The notes under the pieces were generated by a model, which did not search any database, was not told the DNA's origin, and was given only the letters and a program-made list of their open reading frames with translations. A program made the position numbers and the translations under genes. From Hemicentrotus pulcherrimus (taxonomy: Eukaryota > Echinodermata > Echinoidea > Camarodonta > Strongylocentrotidae): a stretch of DNA of 64,000 nucleotides. Shown here piece after piece: positions 15,101 to 30,100 of the stretch; the first letter of the stretch is position 1; each line of letters opens with the position of its first letter. The DNA lies in NCBI GenBank assembly GCA_003118195.1, contig BEXV01000037.1:725559-789558 (forward strand). Direction: 5' to 3'.

Positions 15101-18100
15101 AAAAGTAACATCAATGCTGATATGACAGTACCTGTTATGTAATATTTTAAAGCTGCTCTGAATGTATTATTTGTATTTTTTAAAATGGCATGGTGTCAAT
15201 ATGTACCTCATTACCTTGTATTCATCATGGCAACATGGTCTACAAGCACAACAACAACCTCAAACAACTTTGTGTCGACTACAGTGTTCTTGTACTTCCT
15301 CACCTCCTGTGATGTGACATGTGCATCAAAGACATCAGTGCATATCACATGATTACCTCTTTTTGCTACCTCCTGCTATAGACTGGAAGTTGTAAGAGAT
15401 CTTCAGCAGGCTGTGCTAAGAGAAAGTTTAAATTTCTACTCACTGAAATTTGTTTGCACGCTTTAGTCATCCAGTGAGGTTAGTCTGTCAAAAAAGGTGC
15501 TAAAGAAATGTGTTTGGAGATTGGTCAACTCAAATATAAATGAAGGTGAAAGCTGAATGATTCACTTTGTTTGGCATATCACAATGTTAATGAGAACATA
15601 TTTTGTTTAGAGTAACACAGTAAATTATAATAAACCTTTACAGCACATATTGATAGCTTCATATGGGCAAAAATTTTCCTTTTATGTATATCATGCAACA
15701 TAGGAGACCATTGATAACTAAAGTCACGTTGATCCTTCTGCTACCAAAACACCGAGAAGGAAACAAGTTTATATTGAACAAATCCCACTGCTGCCACCAC
15801 ATCAAAAGAGAAGTGTTCTGGAAATACCTCCTCTGCTACTGAACAATCAACAGTCAATAGATTTTACCGCTGTCACCCCAACAAAAAAAACCCAAATAAA
15901 CAGTGAACAGATCCTGCTGCAGCTACCATAACATTAAGGAACAAAATAGATAGTCAGATCCCACCGCTGCCACAACATTTATAAGAAACTGAATTAACAG
16001 CCAACAGATCCCACCACTGCCACCACATTTATGAGGAGCCGAATTAACAATCCATATATCCCACTACTGCCAACACAACAATAAGGAGTCATATTAACAG
16101 CCAACAGATCCCACCGCTGCCACCAGATTTATAAGGAACTAAATTAACAGCCAACCTATCCCACCGCTGCCACCACATTTATAAGGAACCAAATTAAAAG
16201 CCAACAGATCCCACCGCTGCCACCACATTTATAAGGAGCCGAGTTTACAGTCCACATATCCCAGCGCTGCCACCACAACAATAAGGAGCCAAATTAACAG
16301 CCAACATATCTCCCCCGCTGCCACCACAACAATAAGGAGCCAAATTAACAGTCAACAGATCCCACTGCTGCCACCATGACAATAAGGAACCAAATTAACA
16401 GTCAACAATTCAAATCCCTATGCAACCAAAACCACATCAATCCAGAAATAGTTGCATAGATCCCACTCCTGCTACCACACAATTAAGACAAGTAGCATTG
16501 ACTAAATAGGAGTTAGTAACAGTATGCTCATTCAATTAACATAGGATCCACATATATATGACAACATGACTGGGACCCGGAGAGGGCGACATAACAGTTT
16601 CTAGAACAGAGCCATCTATACACAGAGTTTGGCCCTCTCAGTTTCACTTGGTCACAACATCATACATATTATATTTTATTTTATTTTGTGCCTGCTCAAT
16701 AGAGCAGTATTTGTCACATTGAGCCCAACCTGAACCAGGTTGGCCAGGCTCTTCAAATCAATGACACTGCTGTTGAAAAAAGGAAGAAAAGAGAAGAATG
16801 GAAAACACAAGTAAAAGTGTGTTTTTCCTTTTTAGTAATTAGAAATTAGATGACTGGTCCCTGCTGATTCATTCAGTAGACAGATGAAGAAAAATTTGAA
16901 GAAAAATGTATGAATACCCTTTTACAGACCTTTGTATAGCAGGTTTGTAAAATATGAGTCTACAAATCTAGTTCTAGAAAGAGTGGAACTGGTTTATACA
17001 TGAATCGTAGAAAAGCTGTTTGTCTGATGATTAGATGAAGGTGATACATTATTTGTATAGACATATGATATTTAGAAAGTGATGCACATTGTAGTTGCTG
17101 ATGCCTAAAAGTTGAATAAGGATCATACTTTGAACTGGAAAGATCAGTGTGTGAGAGTGTGAGTTTTTGTATGTCTACCTGTGTCTGTGTGTGTTAATTT
17201 ATGTAAATTGCATTTGATCTTTTTTTTCTCTTGTTCGTTTTACTTGTTTTTTTAATCTTCTTTATATATGATGGACTGATTTGTGAGATATGCTGCATGG
17301 AATGTATAGAAAAGGTCATGTCATGTTTATGTTTGTTTACTCTACCTCTAACATAGTACCTTGTAAAAACAAGTAGTTTGAAACATTGTAATATTAGCTA
17401 TGTATAATGGTTTAGTGAAAATCCATGTACATTCAACACTGCTCAGTGAGATAGATGTATTTACATTTTTGTTTGTGTTTATGTTTTTGTTTCAAATTTC
17501 AATCAGTTTTAATCTTGTCTTATCAGAATAGTGCTATCATAACATGTATTCTGTATCAATGAAATAAAGATGTCATAGTACATCTAAGTATTAATATGAG
17601 CATCCCTACTATTAGGGTTTAAATACTGTATGTACCTGAAGTGCAACAGATGAACATTCAATCAATGTATCTTAAATTGCGCACAAAAGTGCATAGTTTT
17701 TTCCCCTATGGATTGAAATGTTCACCTAGTACCTTTTAACATTGAGCGTGGTAAAGTTTATGACATGATTAGTTGTATTGTGCAATGTCTACCCCCTTGC
17801 CATTGTATTTTTGTGATATAATAACTGTTATACCTTGTTATAATGTTAGACCAAAAACTCTTTTCCTCATCTTGCCAACGGTAGGACATGAGTATGAAAA
17901 AGACTTGTTAATTTCATTGTCATTATATGGCATTTGAATAACTTTTAATAGTGTGAGCACATTATATCATTTCAGTATTAATTTAGACTATAGTCTCTTG
18001 TTGAGAGAGTTTGTATAAATTATCAGTATTCATCATTCTAAGTTGTAAGACCCACCTTTATCCTTTTGATTTTTCCTCAAGTTCCCTCAGAATTTCAAGT

Positions 18101-21100
18101 ACAAACTTTTCCATCAATTACTGTAATATTGTTCAGATATTGAAAGTGAAAGACGGACTACAAGTTGGTAGGATTTTCAAGCAATTATTAATGTATTAAA
18201 TGCCATGAAAATATATTTAATGACAGGTCTACTCTCTGTCAGAAAGTTTTCTTTCGGTGGGAAAAGGATTTACTATATGAAATATCAGCAAAATGACTAT
18301 ACACACCCTTTCACAATATAAGCAATGCTGCCCATAAGTGGGTCATTTATTACCATGGTCAATGGTTCTTATTTTAGAGGTCAGAATAGCCCACTGAGAG
18401 TCAAGCTTCAATAAAAAAAAAATTGACCAAATTGAATTGGGATGATCATGGAAAACAATTAGAGCTTTGTTGGTCTGCCCTTTGAATCGTTGTCAAAAGA
18501 CATTTTTAGAATACGGTTATTATCGTTATTGGGATTATGAATAATCTGACCTCATAAAAATGCACTTAATTGAAACCAGAGATGCATTTCTGTAATTCTA
18601 TCTTGGATATGATACAAGAAAAGATGTGTTTTTCTGACTCATCTGAAATCGTTTTTTATGTGAGATCTAACTAAACAAAATGATAAATGGGTAGTGTTTC
18701 CAAATGTTATGCACACTGACAAACATTGTGACCCGTCCTTCAACGTTGAAATGTCACTCCAGAATAGCAGTTACTGGCAATCCTAGAACACCCTTGCCTT
18801 TTTATAGGTTAGAAGTCAAGTTTAAAAGTAGACACTTCTCCCTGATGGAAACATGAAATGAATAGACGCATCTGTAATAGAAAGTAGACACTCGTCCCTC
18901 ATGGTTTGATGACATCAAACTCGTACTCTTAGGTGTCAGTGACTTCATTTCTTGAGATAATTTTGAAAGAGTACTTGGGTTCAGTGAACCGGTGCTGCTC
19001 TGTAGAACCTTGAGTGCCTGGTTCGGCAGCGTTGAAGCCGTAGATGATTAGATCTTTGGTGAGGAGTGTTGGAGGGAAACATTTGTAGCCTGGAGGAGGA
19101 GGAGATGGAGAGCTGATATTTATAGTCTGCTCTCCCTACAGGTCAGAATCTTAATTGAGGGAAGCTGGATAGAGGACAGTGCTGGCATTCCAAGATTTAT
19201 CAATGAAGAAATTTAAAATGAAAGGGCAGAGGGTTCAGCTCAATGATAAGCCATATTTGTTTATCAGGTAATAGTGTTTGAAGAGGTAGGTTAGGAGAGT
19301 TAACGATGTGTAGTTAGATCCTTGACTACTGAAGTAGAAATGATAGATTCATTTGTGCTTCTATAAGTCAAATATTAATCAAACATGCAGAAAAATGCTT
19401 GCCATTATTTGTAGTTATTAATTTCTAAATGTTTAGATCATGTCTTCACTACTGTTCTCAAGATTTTTGTTAAAATCTCATCAGTTAAAATAAGTTCCAA
19501 TGTGTATGCTAGGTAACAATGTCATTGAGATGTTCATTCTGATTTTCGTATTCCTTTAATACAAGTTTGCAGTTTTGGATATATATTAATAGTTTATAAA
19601 GACCAATCATTTTATAAAGACCAATCATAATGGATAATTCTTCAGCTGCATAATGACTGTGATATATATTGTATCATATATAGCTATTCATTTTTTTATA
19701 ATGTTGATATGTGTAGGTTGTAAATGTATATAGACTGAACTGGAGTGATTATTTATTTCTTCTACTTTTGAGACATACTTGGCAGTTATTGTTGCCATCC
19801 TCGTCATTGCCTGTAATTTCGGATGATATTTATGTCACTTGTAGATCTTGCTTGGATGCAATCTTTGCAGGCTGTTGATATGCTTGATAATGCAATGGTG
19901 ATCACATTCATGAGAAATCTGAATTGGTCTATCCAACTTTATACATTTGTGTTATTGTTATAATCATTATTTTGCATATGGTTATCACAAGGACTTGTAA
20001 AAATTGACTTGTAATTATTTGTGAATAGTGAAAAAAAGTAATATTAAAGAAAAAATGTGGAACAATAATTAATTGATAAATAATGTTTGTTTGCAAAATG
20101 ATGGGAGGTAAGGCTCTTGGGTACCATGCACATGATTTGCAGACTATTGTTTGCAACTAAGGTTGTAATGTTCAGACTGTTCTTTAAAACTTTGGTAGTC
20201 CATGTGTCCCAGAGAAGGAGAGAAAGAGAGAAGAGAAGGGGTTCTGAATTAAGTTATAAAAGTAGGTCTCAAGCTGCGTATGTTAACCAGAAGGCTTTGC
20301 TTGGTCTGGCCCTAAGCCAGAGGCAGCAAGTTCAGGGCTGGGTTTTAGAGCTGGCGGCTAGCCGGCTTGCCCTGTAAATTGATCGTTTGTGTTGGGTCAC
20401 ACGAGCTCCTGTAGTGTGCTGTAATAGAAGCTCCGTTCCCAGGGGGTCTTATACTAGGCCTCTTCCTTCTCTCTCTCTCTCTCTTGCTCACTCCTTCTCT
20501 GATTGATAGCTTGCCAATACTAGGCTGTAGTATAGTAATAAGAAGGAAAAAAAAGAGAGATTATTTGCCAGCACAGCTGAGTGGCTAGCAGACGGCATGA
20601 CGTAAACATAACCGATGCCGAATCACAGCAGACTTTGTGTGTAGCTCCACCTGCCCCAGCCGGCAGACAGGGGGGGCTGCGCACAAGCTACCATTTTTTA
20701 AAACTTGAAATGGATGACCTTTGAACTATGCAAATGAGACTATTATCAGTTTGCATCGTAATTAATCATTGGTCCACGTCCTTCGCTGTCTCCGCCCCCT
20801 TTGGAGACAAATTCATGATGTCCACCATTGCATGCCTGTGATTGGATAAGAGTGAGGCAACATCACCTGGGAGTTTTGCCTATTCATGAAGCAAGCCATA
20901 TATTTGCATTCATTCATGCTCAAAAGTGCAATATCTTGCCCTACAATAGCTTCCAAGAATGGAGAATGGAAAACAAATGATAGTAGGATATCAACACACT
21001 TGTCATGTTTACAGGAGCCAGTTGGATAAGATGTGCATCTTCATATCATATAGTGTTAATTCACTAATGTTTCATGCAGTCTGATATATGCATATAAGGT

Positions 21101-24100
21101 TGGGTATTGTGGTGCAGTGTGAAAATATGGAATAACCAATATGTTTGGCCCTAGGCCTGAAAGTAGGTAAGTTTGTGAAGAATCATTCATCTGTTTTACT
21201 ATGAAGATGACAATTTGAATATGTTCAGGACCTGTATTCATGAACAATCTAATATGAAATGAGATGTGATTCACATGCTTGTGTTCAGAAATCAGAAGGA
21301 AGCGTTCGGGATGGCGATGCATGTCAGCCATTTTGATTTGATACTGGTTGATTTGATACTGTTTAGAGGAGGAGGGGATGATGAAAGTGAATACTGGTAG
21401 AACTAGAGGGAACAAATGGGGCATTACATCTTAAGGCCGGGGCAAAGAGATGACTATCAATTTTAACAATATTCTTCAGTTTCATTGTTGCCCTTTCCTA
21501 AGTTCATGAGTTCATGTGAGATAATGCCCTTCTGCCTCATAGCAGATGATATATTGTCAATCTTAGCATTGAGTCATAGGTAAAGGGGGAGAGGATGAGG
21601 GGTGTATAGGACTTATAATTGCATAATTTTCACAGTGACTTAAAAGAGAGGTTGTGCCGTGAAGGTAAAGGTGTCTAGATATGACCCTACGTACCGGTAT
21701 ATATTTCTCTCCCTCCCAAACACATATAGTGGAATGCTGTCATAGAGGGACAAGGTCAGAATCTTTTCCAGACTGAAGGTGTCGCAGCTAGGGGTAGGAT
21801 CTAACGAGCTAATCATACAGGGTGATGAATCTTAGGAAGGGTGTGGTCTTCAAAGCCCATCGTCCATCTCATTTTGTAAAAAATAACCAAGATATTTTTG
21901 TTAGTACACTGTAAATGTCACCAGTGGCCTAAAACTAATTAAATCTAACTCAAGTATAATTGATTCTAGGACTGTGGTTTGATAGTTTTCACTACTTCAC
22001 CAGGAATGCATCTATAGAGCAAAATCTGACTCCACCGGAAAGATTGGAATTGAACGATTATGACCTCCTTTTACCTCTCGTAAAATTCTGAGATGGGCTC
22101 CGGCCTCACTCATGGAGGAAAGGATGGCCCTCTGTAATCAAGTTAGGAAGTCTTTAAAGGAAAGTAAAGGAAACATGTGATCATCGTTATTACCCAAGTT
22201 GTTGGGATTGATTACTGTGATGAGATGTGCTATTAAGCAGAGGGTTGTTCCCATTTTCCTGCAGTTAATGTGTTCATTTGTAAAAAATCTAGGTTCATGT
22301 CTTCGTTGTGAGGTGGAGCAGTAATTTTTCATACATGACTCCATTCACATTTGAAAAGTGAGTGTACTTAATGGGAATACCCTTGATGAGAGGGTTCTTG
22401 AACTCAGTGGATGCTAATTAAGATACAAGGGTGCCAGGAAGCATTCTCCTGTAGGAGCATTCTGCCATTTTACCTCCACTCCAGGAAGTATAGCAGGAAG
22501 GCTTCTCAAAGAGCATTCTGTCACATTGTGTGCAATTATACAAAAATGCATATAAGTGGCTCTAAGAATAAAGTTATTCCCTACAGAGGTATTCATGGTT
22601 GCTTATTAAAAAAGGACTCCCACTTTTTTAAATGTGCATGGATTTTCATCCTGCGACGAAAAAGATACCAATAGATCTGCAATGTGAAAGGATGTTGACC
22701 GTTTGTCCCTCATCCCCATTGATTGTATATAGGAGGCCCTGCATGGTCAATCATAACAGTGTATGGTTTTAAACCCATCCGACAGAGATGACGAGATTGC
22801 TGTCATCACTGTGTATTTAGAGGTTTATTAATTCAGTAGACATCACAAAGATTGTCTTGATTGTATCTGTGTGGTATCTCCCGATGACAAGCTGTTCATA
22901 ATAAGTAGGTGGTGACATGTCTTGGTTGGTAGGTAGGTCGATGGAGGGGTAGCATAGGATGATGGTACTTGGTCAGGTTTGACTGGTTTAACAATTCATT
23001 ACAATTGCATTTTGAAAGTGACATTTAATCATCATTGTCTTTTGAAAGTGACATAATCATTATTATTGCCTTTGCTTTTAACACTTTTTGTATATTTACA
23101 CATATTAATTTGTTGTCTTTACAAAAACAGATCCCTCACTAGTAATATCTTTGGTTGTGTAGACCTGTTATGTAAGCTATTTGATTGTTTTTATCTCATA
23201 AATTATACAGCTTCCTCTTTAATTGTCTTCTTTTGCAGACATAGTTGATTAATTATACTTGAATGCTGTTCATCTGCCATATACCTGCCATATTTTGACA
23301 TATATTGGAATGGAAGGGAATTTCTGTCATAAAGATAAATGTTATGACATATAACCATTTATATGCTCCACATCTCACTCAACAAAATAGATCAAATTAA
23401 AACAGTATTCTCTTGCAATTTCCCAAAGTTATATTTCAACCTAGAGTACCCTATATATACATTTTTAAACTCTCCCTCAAAAGATATAAGGACTGTACTT
23501 GTACCCCTCCACTACCGAGCCAGCCTTGGCTTGCTAATAGTCTTTTAACATTGAACATCATGATCTAGAGCATGCCTTCACATGAAGTTGTCATCACATG
23601 GAATGTTGATAGTTGATGTCATCTATTGAAACTCTCATATATCAAGACAGTGAGCAGGTTGGTCTGTCTGGAGCAGTTCCTCCTCGTGTTTCTATCCTCA
23701 TCCATCTTCTCTTCTTTAGCCAACTTTGAAGATGGAAACAGTGTCTTCAGAACAGTTTCAACTCTTCTACTCCCCTTGTTAGATTAAACGGGCCAAATTT
23801 GATATTGTATCATTTTAAAAAAGAAATGACAAATTTATATTTTTACATTGCAGTTTCTGCAGTAGAGAAACATTGATTTTTGTTCAATCACCTTGTATTA
23901 AGAGATAGTATATCCAGATGCTTTCCACAGCTATAGATTCGTCCTCTGCATGAAAACTAATTTGGAATGTTCATGTTCTGTATTTTGTACAAGTACATGT
24001 ATTTTGAATTCTTTTCCAAAGGCTATAAATTATGATTTGGTCCAATTTTAGGATTAATTGCAATTTGTTGTTGTGTCTGTATGAACCTTAGAAGATAAGT

Positions 24101-27100
24101 ATCAAATATGAACATGTGCCAGAGAGTTTGCCGAAAACATGTTTTTCTGCAGATGTCAGCACCTGTAGCAAATACAGGTGTATGTACTCTTATAATAGGT
24201 TTCAATAGATTACTGTTGGCAATAAATGTTGAAGATGATAATTATATTCACATATTCAATATTTCCTATAGGGTTAACCTTAGTGTAAGTGGGAAGAAAT
24301 AAATATTATTTAGGGGGAAGGGGGGGGCAGGGAAATCGGAGGGTAATAGTGGCCTACCCTTTCCTTGTCTCTTTCTCTCCCTCTGTTTTCTCTGTTTTCT
24401 CTGTTTTTTACTTATTTAAATTTCATGGCAGTATTATAATTCAACATCTACTGTTGATGAAGCTTTGAAATTTGTACAGGTAAATGGCAGGGGGTGTTAA
24501 ACTACCATATGCTTATACAAGAGTGTGTGTGACCTGTAATAAGTCTTGGGTTTCTCTGCCAACTGCTGGCTTGTCAACATTCATTTGTGATTTCTGTCAA
24601 GTAATTTGATGGATTTCAGACACACAGTCCCACAGCCTTTCGTACAGCATACTCATCCACTTGAACCAAATTCAACCAAGGTAGTTTCCTTGGTGGCTTA
24701 TAGCAAGTTGTGAACTGTGGAATCACTACAAAATAGTTTGTGTTAACTTTGAGCTCTTTTGTTGTTACTACTTGTAAAAGTGAGATTTCCTTGCATAAAA
24801 TTTGAATATGCAGGTATATTTTTACAAGAGTTCTTCTGAGGCTTTTCAATTTTTAATAGTTTTTCTTCATTGTTGCTGTATTCATTAAAATCATGCTAAA
24901 GTGATAGGGAGTCGAAGGTAAAATGATATGAGGATCTTAGTTTTGTTGCATATACAAGAAGGAAGGAAGCCTTACTTGGAACCAGTAAATCTATGTATAA
25001 ATCCAAATAAAAAAATCAGATTCATGAAAGCTTATGAGTTCAAATAATGCCCGTTTGCATCAGTCAAATTTTGTTTCTTTCTTCAACATTTTGATGTTAC
25101 TGTATTAAAGTAAGATTTTATTGTTCTTTATGATTTTAGTCAGGATTCATGTAGACCGACTTCAACCATTTATCAATGCCTTTTAATATTCTACCTTTCA
25201 TCATTTGTCTTCATGATAAGCCTGCCAGTAAGGAGGGACTGGCTTCTTACAAAAGCAGAGGATGGTTAGACTGATAAGGAGGAACTGCTACGATGTCGTT
25301 CGTGAAGATAGGGATTTATATCGTTGTCATATCACAACATTGCTTTACATCCATCTTGTCTGCTGCATATTCAGAGTTGATGCAGTAGCCAAACCTTGCT
25401 CACAATCTGATTCTGCCCTTACCTTATCTATTCAAAGACATATGTCTTTAGATTGTCATGACTATACATATATTGAAGAAGTTTAATTCCCAGTGGTGTT
25501 TCAATATTTGCACCAATTGTCCATAAATCACTGCATGTGAAAAGGGTTTTCTCAGCAAATTTCAGCCAACCATGAATTAGTCAAACTAGACAGAAGTGTT
25601 TAACAAAGGGCTATAGGAATAATATGACCTCAGCTCGGTCATTTGACCTATTTACCAAAAACTGATTCACNNNNNNNNNNNNNNNNNNNNNNNNNNNNNN
25701 NNNNNNNNNNNNNNNNNNNNTTTTTTTTTTTTAGCAACTTCTGCAATTCATCGACCATTACAGGAAGAAATGAATAGAACAACCCAGGTGAGGTAAATGG
25801 GTACCTGGTAGGATTATTCCTTGAAATGCACTGTGCGCTGATAAGGCTGCCGGAGCTAAAGCCAGGGTAATAAAGTCCAAAGCTCTTTGGAAGCGCATAG
25901 AGATGTTATTTCACTACATATTATGCGTTATACCAGAACTGAACTATTATTATAACATGTTACTTGGAATAGATGAATAAAACATGTTACTAATAATTCT
26001 TGGTGAAAAAAATTCATTATTTTGCCTATATAGAAGAGTCTACTTTTCTCTAGTATACAAGAATGCTGTTTGGCCAGAAGCTTCTTTGGTGGCTATAATT
26101 TTTGTGATGTTTTGTACTGTTTTTTTTTTAATTTTAGATTCTACCTGAAAAATTCTGACCCTTAAAATCTGCTTTGCACGACAGATTTAAAGATGCCCTC
26201 CTTGTTTTCAACAGCCCATTTCACCTGCCAAGGTGGGCCAGGGGGAGGAAAGAATAAGTGATGAAAGTTTGGGTTTAGGGTGCAAGTTTACAACCTGACC
26301 TCCCGACTCCTGTATCAGGGTTCAAGTAGACATGCCAAAGTGGGATTGCCAGGGAAGATAAACAGCTGTCTGCCGTGTATCCCAGCATGCATCACAGCTT
26401 GCAGAGCTGCTTGCGTGACAGTGAAAGGCCATGGGTCATTTAAATTGGCTATGGTTGCACCTTTTGGGTACTAAGTGAAAGGAATTTGATTCATTTTGTT
26501 TTAGAAGTGGAAGAGATTCCAGTGATTTTTGCAGTCTTTGAGATAAAAAATCTTTCTATTGCATCACAATCAAAATTGAAAACAAGTTTTAACCAAATAA
26601 AATAACAAAATCTGTCTCTATTTTTAAAAAGAAAGTCTATCACATGCTCCTTTATTTGATAAAAATCATTAAAACATTTAATAAAATCATGCATAAAGTA
26701 AAAAGTAGACTTTGAATTGCCATGTCCACGCAACTGGACAAACCACATGGGGTGTTAGGGATTTTGTTAGCTCTGTCTCCATGGGAATGGAGGATCTCAC
26801 CTTCACCAATCTGGGGCAGACTGGGGGCAGGGTATTTAAGAGAACAATCTGGCTTGTCACCTGCTGCTGTCTGACATCATGTATGATGTAGAGTTATCTC
26901 TTGATGACTGGTTACCATGACAATGTAATTTCTTATCTATGAGGAACCTAATGTTATGTTGGTTTAGAGATCAATTATTATTTTTCACCTCTTGTAAATC
27001 TTGTTCGATTTGAATACTATGATATACTATCTCTCCTGCTCAAGGTATTTGCAAGTATAGAACAAGACCATGTTTGCTCTATTGGAATAACAGACATATA

Positions 27101-30100
27101 GAGACAATCCCTAGATAAGCAAACATGTTTGAAGGGGAGACTTCTATTGTAGATCCATAAGAATTCCAGACTAAATCCTCCAGAGATGATGTGATCAACT
27201 TTGAGGCTGCTGCTCTGGTATTTCATTGGAATCGGCCATATGCAACGGCCAATCAGAAGTTAAAGGTACAATTTAACAAATAGAAATACATGTTGAGTCA
27301 TTTAGTATCAATCTGACTTGGAGAATGTATGAAGTTGACTTGCCCAATACAAAGGGTAACGGGAGAATGATGTCATATTCATAGATAAAATGTCACACAA
27401 TTTCATTGCATTTAATTTAATCTGTAATTTTTGGACAAAAATTATGTTAATTGATGCCTGGAATGAAATCACTCTCTATTTTCCATTCTAAAAATAACTT
27501 TATGTTTTTCATTTGTTCATAATTTTTTAGTGAAGTTAACATCTACTGTAGATTTAAAGCAATTTTAAAGCATTTATAAAAAATTGCAGTGTCATTCTTT
27601 TATATCTTATATCATAATCAACAGAAACAGAAGCATCAATGTTGTGAACAGATGGTCAAAAAAGAAGAAAAAAGGTGTTGAAAAAAAGAAAAAAATACAT
27701 GTATTTATTCTTGATGTACAATGAGACTGTTACATGTATGTGCTTCTCCTCAACTTGGAGTTCAATGAGCATCGATGTTCAATGTCGTCGCCCGTATTGG
27801 TTTTGATGATAATAATCCAAATAGGGAGGATTTTGTAATCCTGCACAACTGTCTCCTTTATAAAAAGAAAGGGCAATCAGTATTTTTAATCATTAATCTG
27901 AATGTCTGGATATGTACAACACTTTTTTTTACTTCTGCTTCTTTCAGCATGCTTTTCATCATAACGATATTACAAATAGGGAGGATTTCATAATTCTGCA
28001 CAACTCGCTCCTTTAAAGAAAGTGGGGCGATCAGTACTTTTGTTCATTAATCCGAAGGTCTGGGCATGTGCATGTACATTCTTGCGGATCACTTCCCTAC
28101 TTCCGTTCCGCACAGCATGCATTTCACTGTCAATAGATGTACCGCTACATCTGGCTAGCAGATGGGTAGAGGAGAGTTTTGTGAGAAGTAGCAAGGGAAT
28201 TATTGAAAGGTCCCCGTGTCCTAGTTGGCAAATGCACAGTGGCTGTTTCTGACTCTTTATACTCCAGTGTTGGGTACAACATTTAAATTAGGGAGAAAAT
28301 CAAAGTCCTGGCAAGGATGTGGATTTTATAAACCACGGTTTTAAAAATCAAAAGCTGAAACTGCAAAATACTAAATGAGATTGAGTCTTAATCTTCAAAA
28401 CACACATTAAAAGGAATTGTATGTTGCAAACGTTTTTGGTTAAACAGTTTCTTTCAGAAACTTAAAATTATTCACTATGGGAAATATCTAAACTGTAAGA
28501 ATTTTGTAAATCAGACATGTATCTCAATTTCAGATTTGTGATACAATGTGATTTGTTGAATGGAATTTGAAAGATCTTGTTGCATGGAGCCTAATTAGTG
28601 TGGATGATTTATAGAGGTCATTTGAACTGTGGGTTGTTGTATACCATAGAATGGTCCTCAGTGTGTTTTCTTCATATATTAGCTTCCAATAAATGAGATA
28701 ATTTCCAGTATGTCATTTTGTATGGATGAAGAAACCCTCTTCTTTACCACCACATGAAATTGCACATCATGCATCTCCCTTCCATATTGGTCTGTACTAC
28801 ATCTTTCATTGGAGTTTAAGGTGTTTGCCCTTCTGACTCCCGAGACTGACTGTTTGTTTGCACAACCAAGAGATGGTTTATTGAGGCATAATAAACAATG
28901 TATGTAGCAACAGTTTGGAATTCTTTGGCCCACAGCGTCCGCCCGCCCGTCTAATATCAATTTGTGGTAGCATCAAGGAGATCATCTTTGTGCCGTTCAT
29001 CATGTTGCCAATTTGTTATCCCAAGTCGATGTCGGTCATTACCATGTTTGTAAACTGTAACTTGAACTGTCATTGAACCTGTAAGAATTTTTTTTTCTCT
29101 AGCTGTAACTTATTCCGTTGACTCTTGTTAACTATCATATTTCTTGAAGTATTTTAACATATTTTGAACTAAATGTGTATAATGGTTGACAAGAATATAT
29201 CACAAGATATATGAAAATATTTCCTTCACCTGTATACCTCAAAATAATGTGCTTCCTTTTCTTGAAAATATCAGTAGTTGCATTATGTATTTCTTCTCTT
29301 ATTCCAACTCTGAACTGAAGACAGGCTTAGGACTAATTGGTATAAAGATTAACATCAAATAGTGTCGATGTGATGTACAGGAAATTGATATTACGACTTA
29401 GTAATCCTCAAGCTGTCAAACAAATATTACACAATGGTGTGATTTTTTTTCTTTGTATAATTTGTTCCTCAATCTCAACAATTGGCGTATATTATCTTTT
29501 TTTGTAACACATTCTTCATTAAGCATCAGCTTTCAGTTAGTGCCTTTTTGTTCCTCAGAAATTGTAATATTTGTTTGTAATACATTTTCATATAGATTGT
29601 ATAATTTCATACATATTTTTCCTTCTTATATTTTGTTTTTTGCATGCAGTGCTCAGTAACTTGTGATAAAGGGCTGAAGACTCGTATCGTTGTCTGCCAG
29701 TATGAAGAAGGTAGCCTGGCTGTGGATTCTGATTGCGAAGGCGAGGAGAAGCCTCCAACTGAACGAGAATGCAGGAAACCATCATGTGCCAAATGGAAAT
29801 CAGGAGATTGGGGAGAGGTGGGTTAAACTATTAACAAAGAATATCTGTAGTTGTGTAACTTGTTGTACCTATCATCCACTTTGCAATCTATTACAATGTG
29901 CCTGTAATGAATGACTAGGAGTTATAAGACCAAGTAATTAAATAGGTTATGCCCTAATTTTGATACAATTAATAATTTCATTGTTTATTTTGCTAAGTTC
30001 TTATGATTTTGTTACAAACTTTTTTCATTGTAATTCATAATTAGACATCTCTATTATATCAAGCTCAGATCCTAAGACCCTTGTCATGATTTCTTGTAGA

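Larger units (their letters stand above)
14497..29649 (+). other. Large ADAMTS intron between the TSR10 and TSR11 exons
   Basis: 15.15 kb with no exon I can support; no TSR-like Trp/Cys pattern was found inside. It holds the 50-bp minisatellite (about 15783-16470), a short 18-bp direct repeat (about 19590-19630), a CT-rich tract near 20465, a candidate regulatory cluster (20700-20910), an unresolved 50-base gap (25671-25720), a SINE (25740-25934) and a diverged duplication (27818-28130). The remainder shows nothing I recognise. Confidence 0.85.

Noticed and set aside
20117..20377. 86-codon frame near the regulatory cluster
   Set aside because: Low-complexity Arg/Glu stretch followed by unremarkable sequence; no splice sites joining it to the gene.
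27775..28252. Open frames over the diverged duplication
   Set aside because: Short, different in each copy, and without motif; better explained as non-coding duplication.
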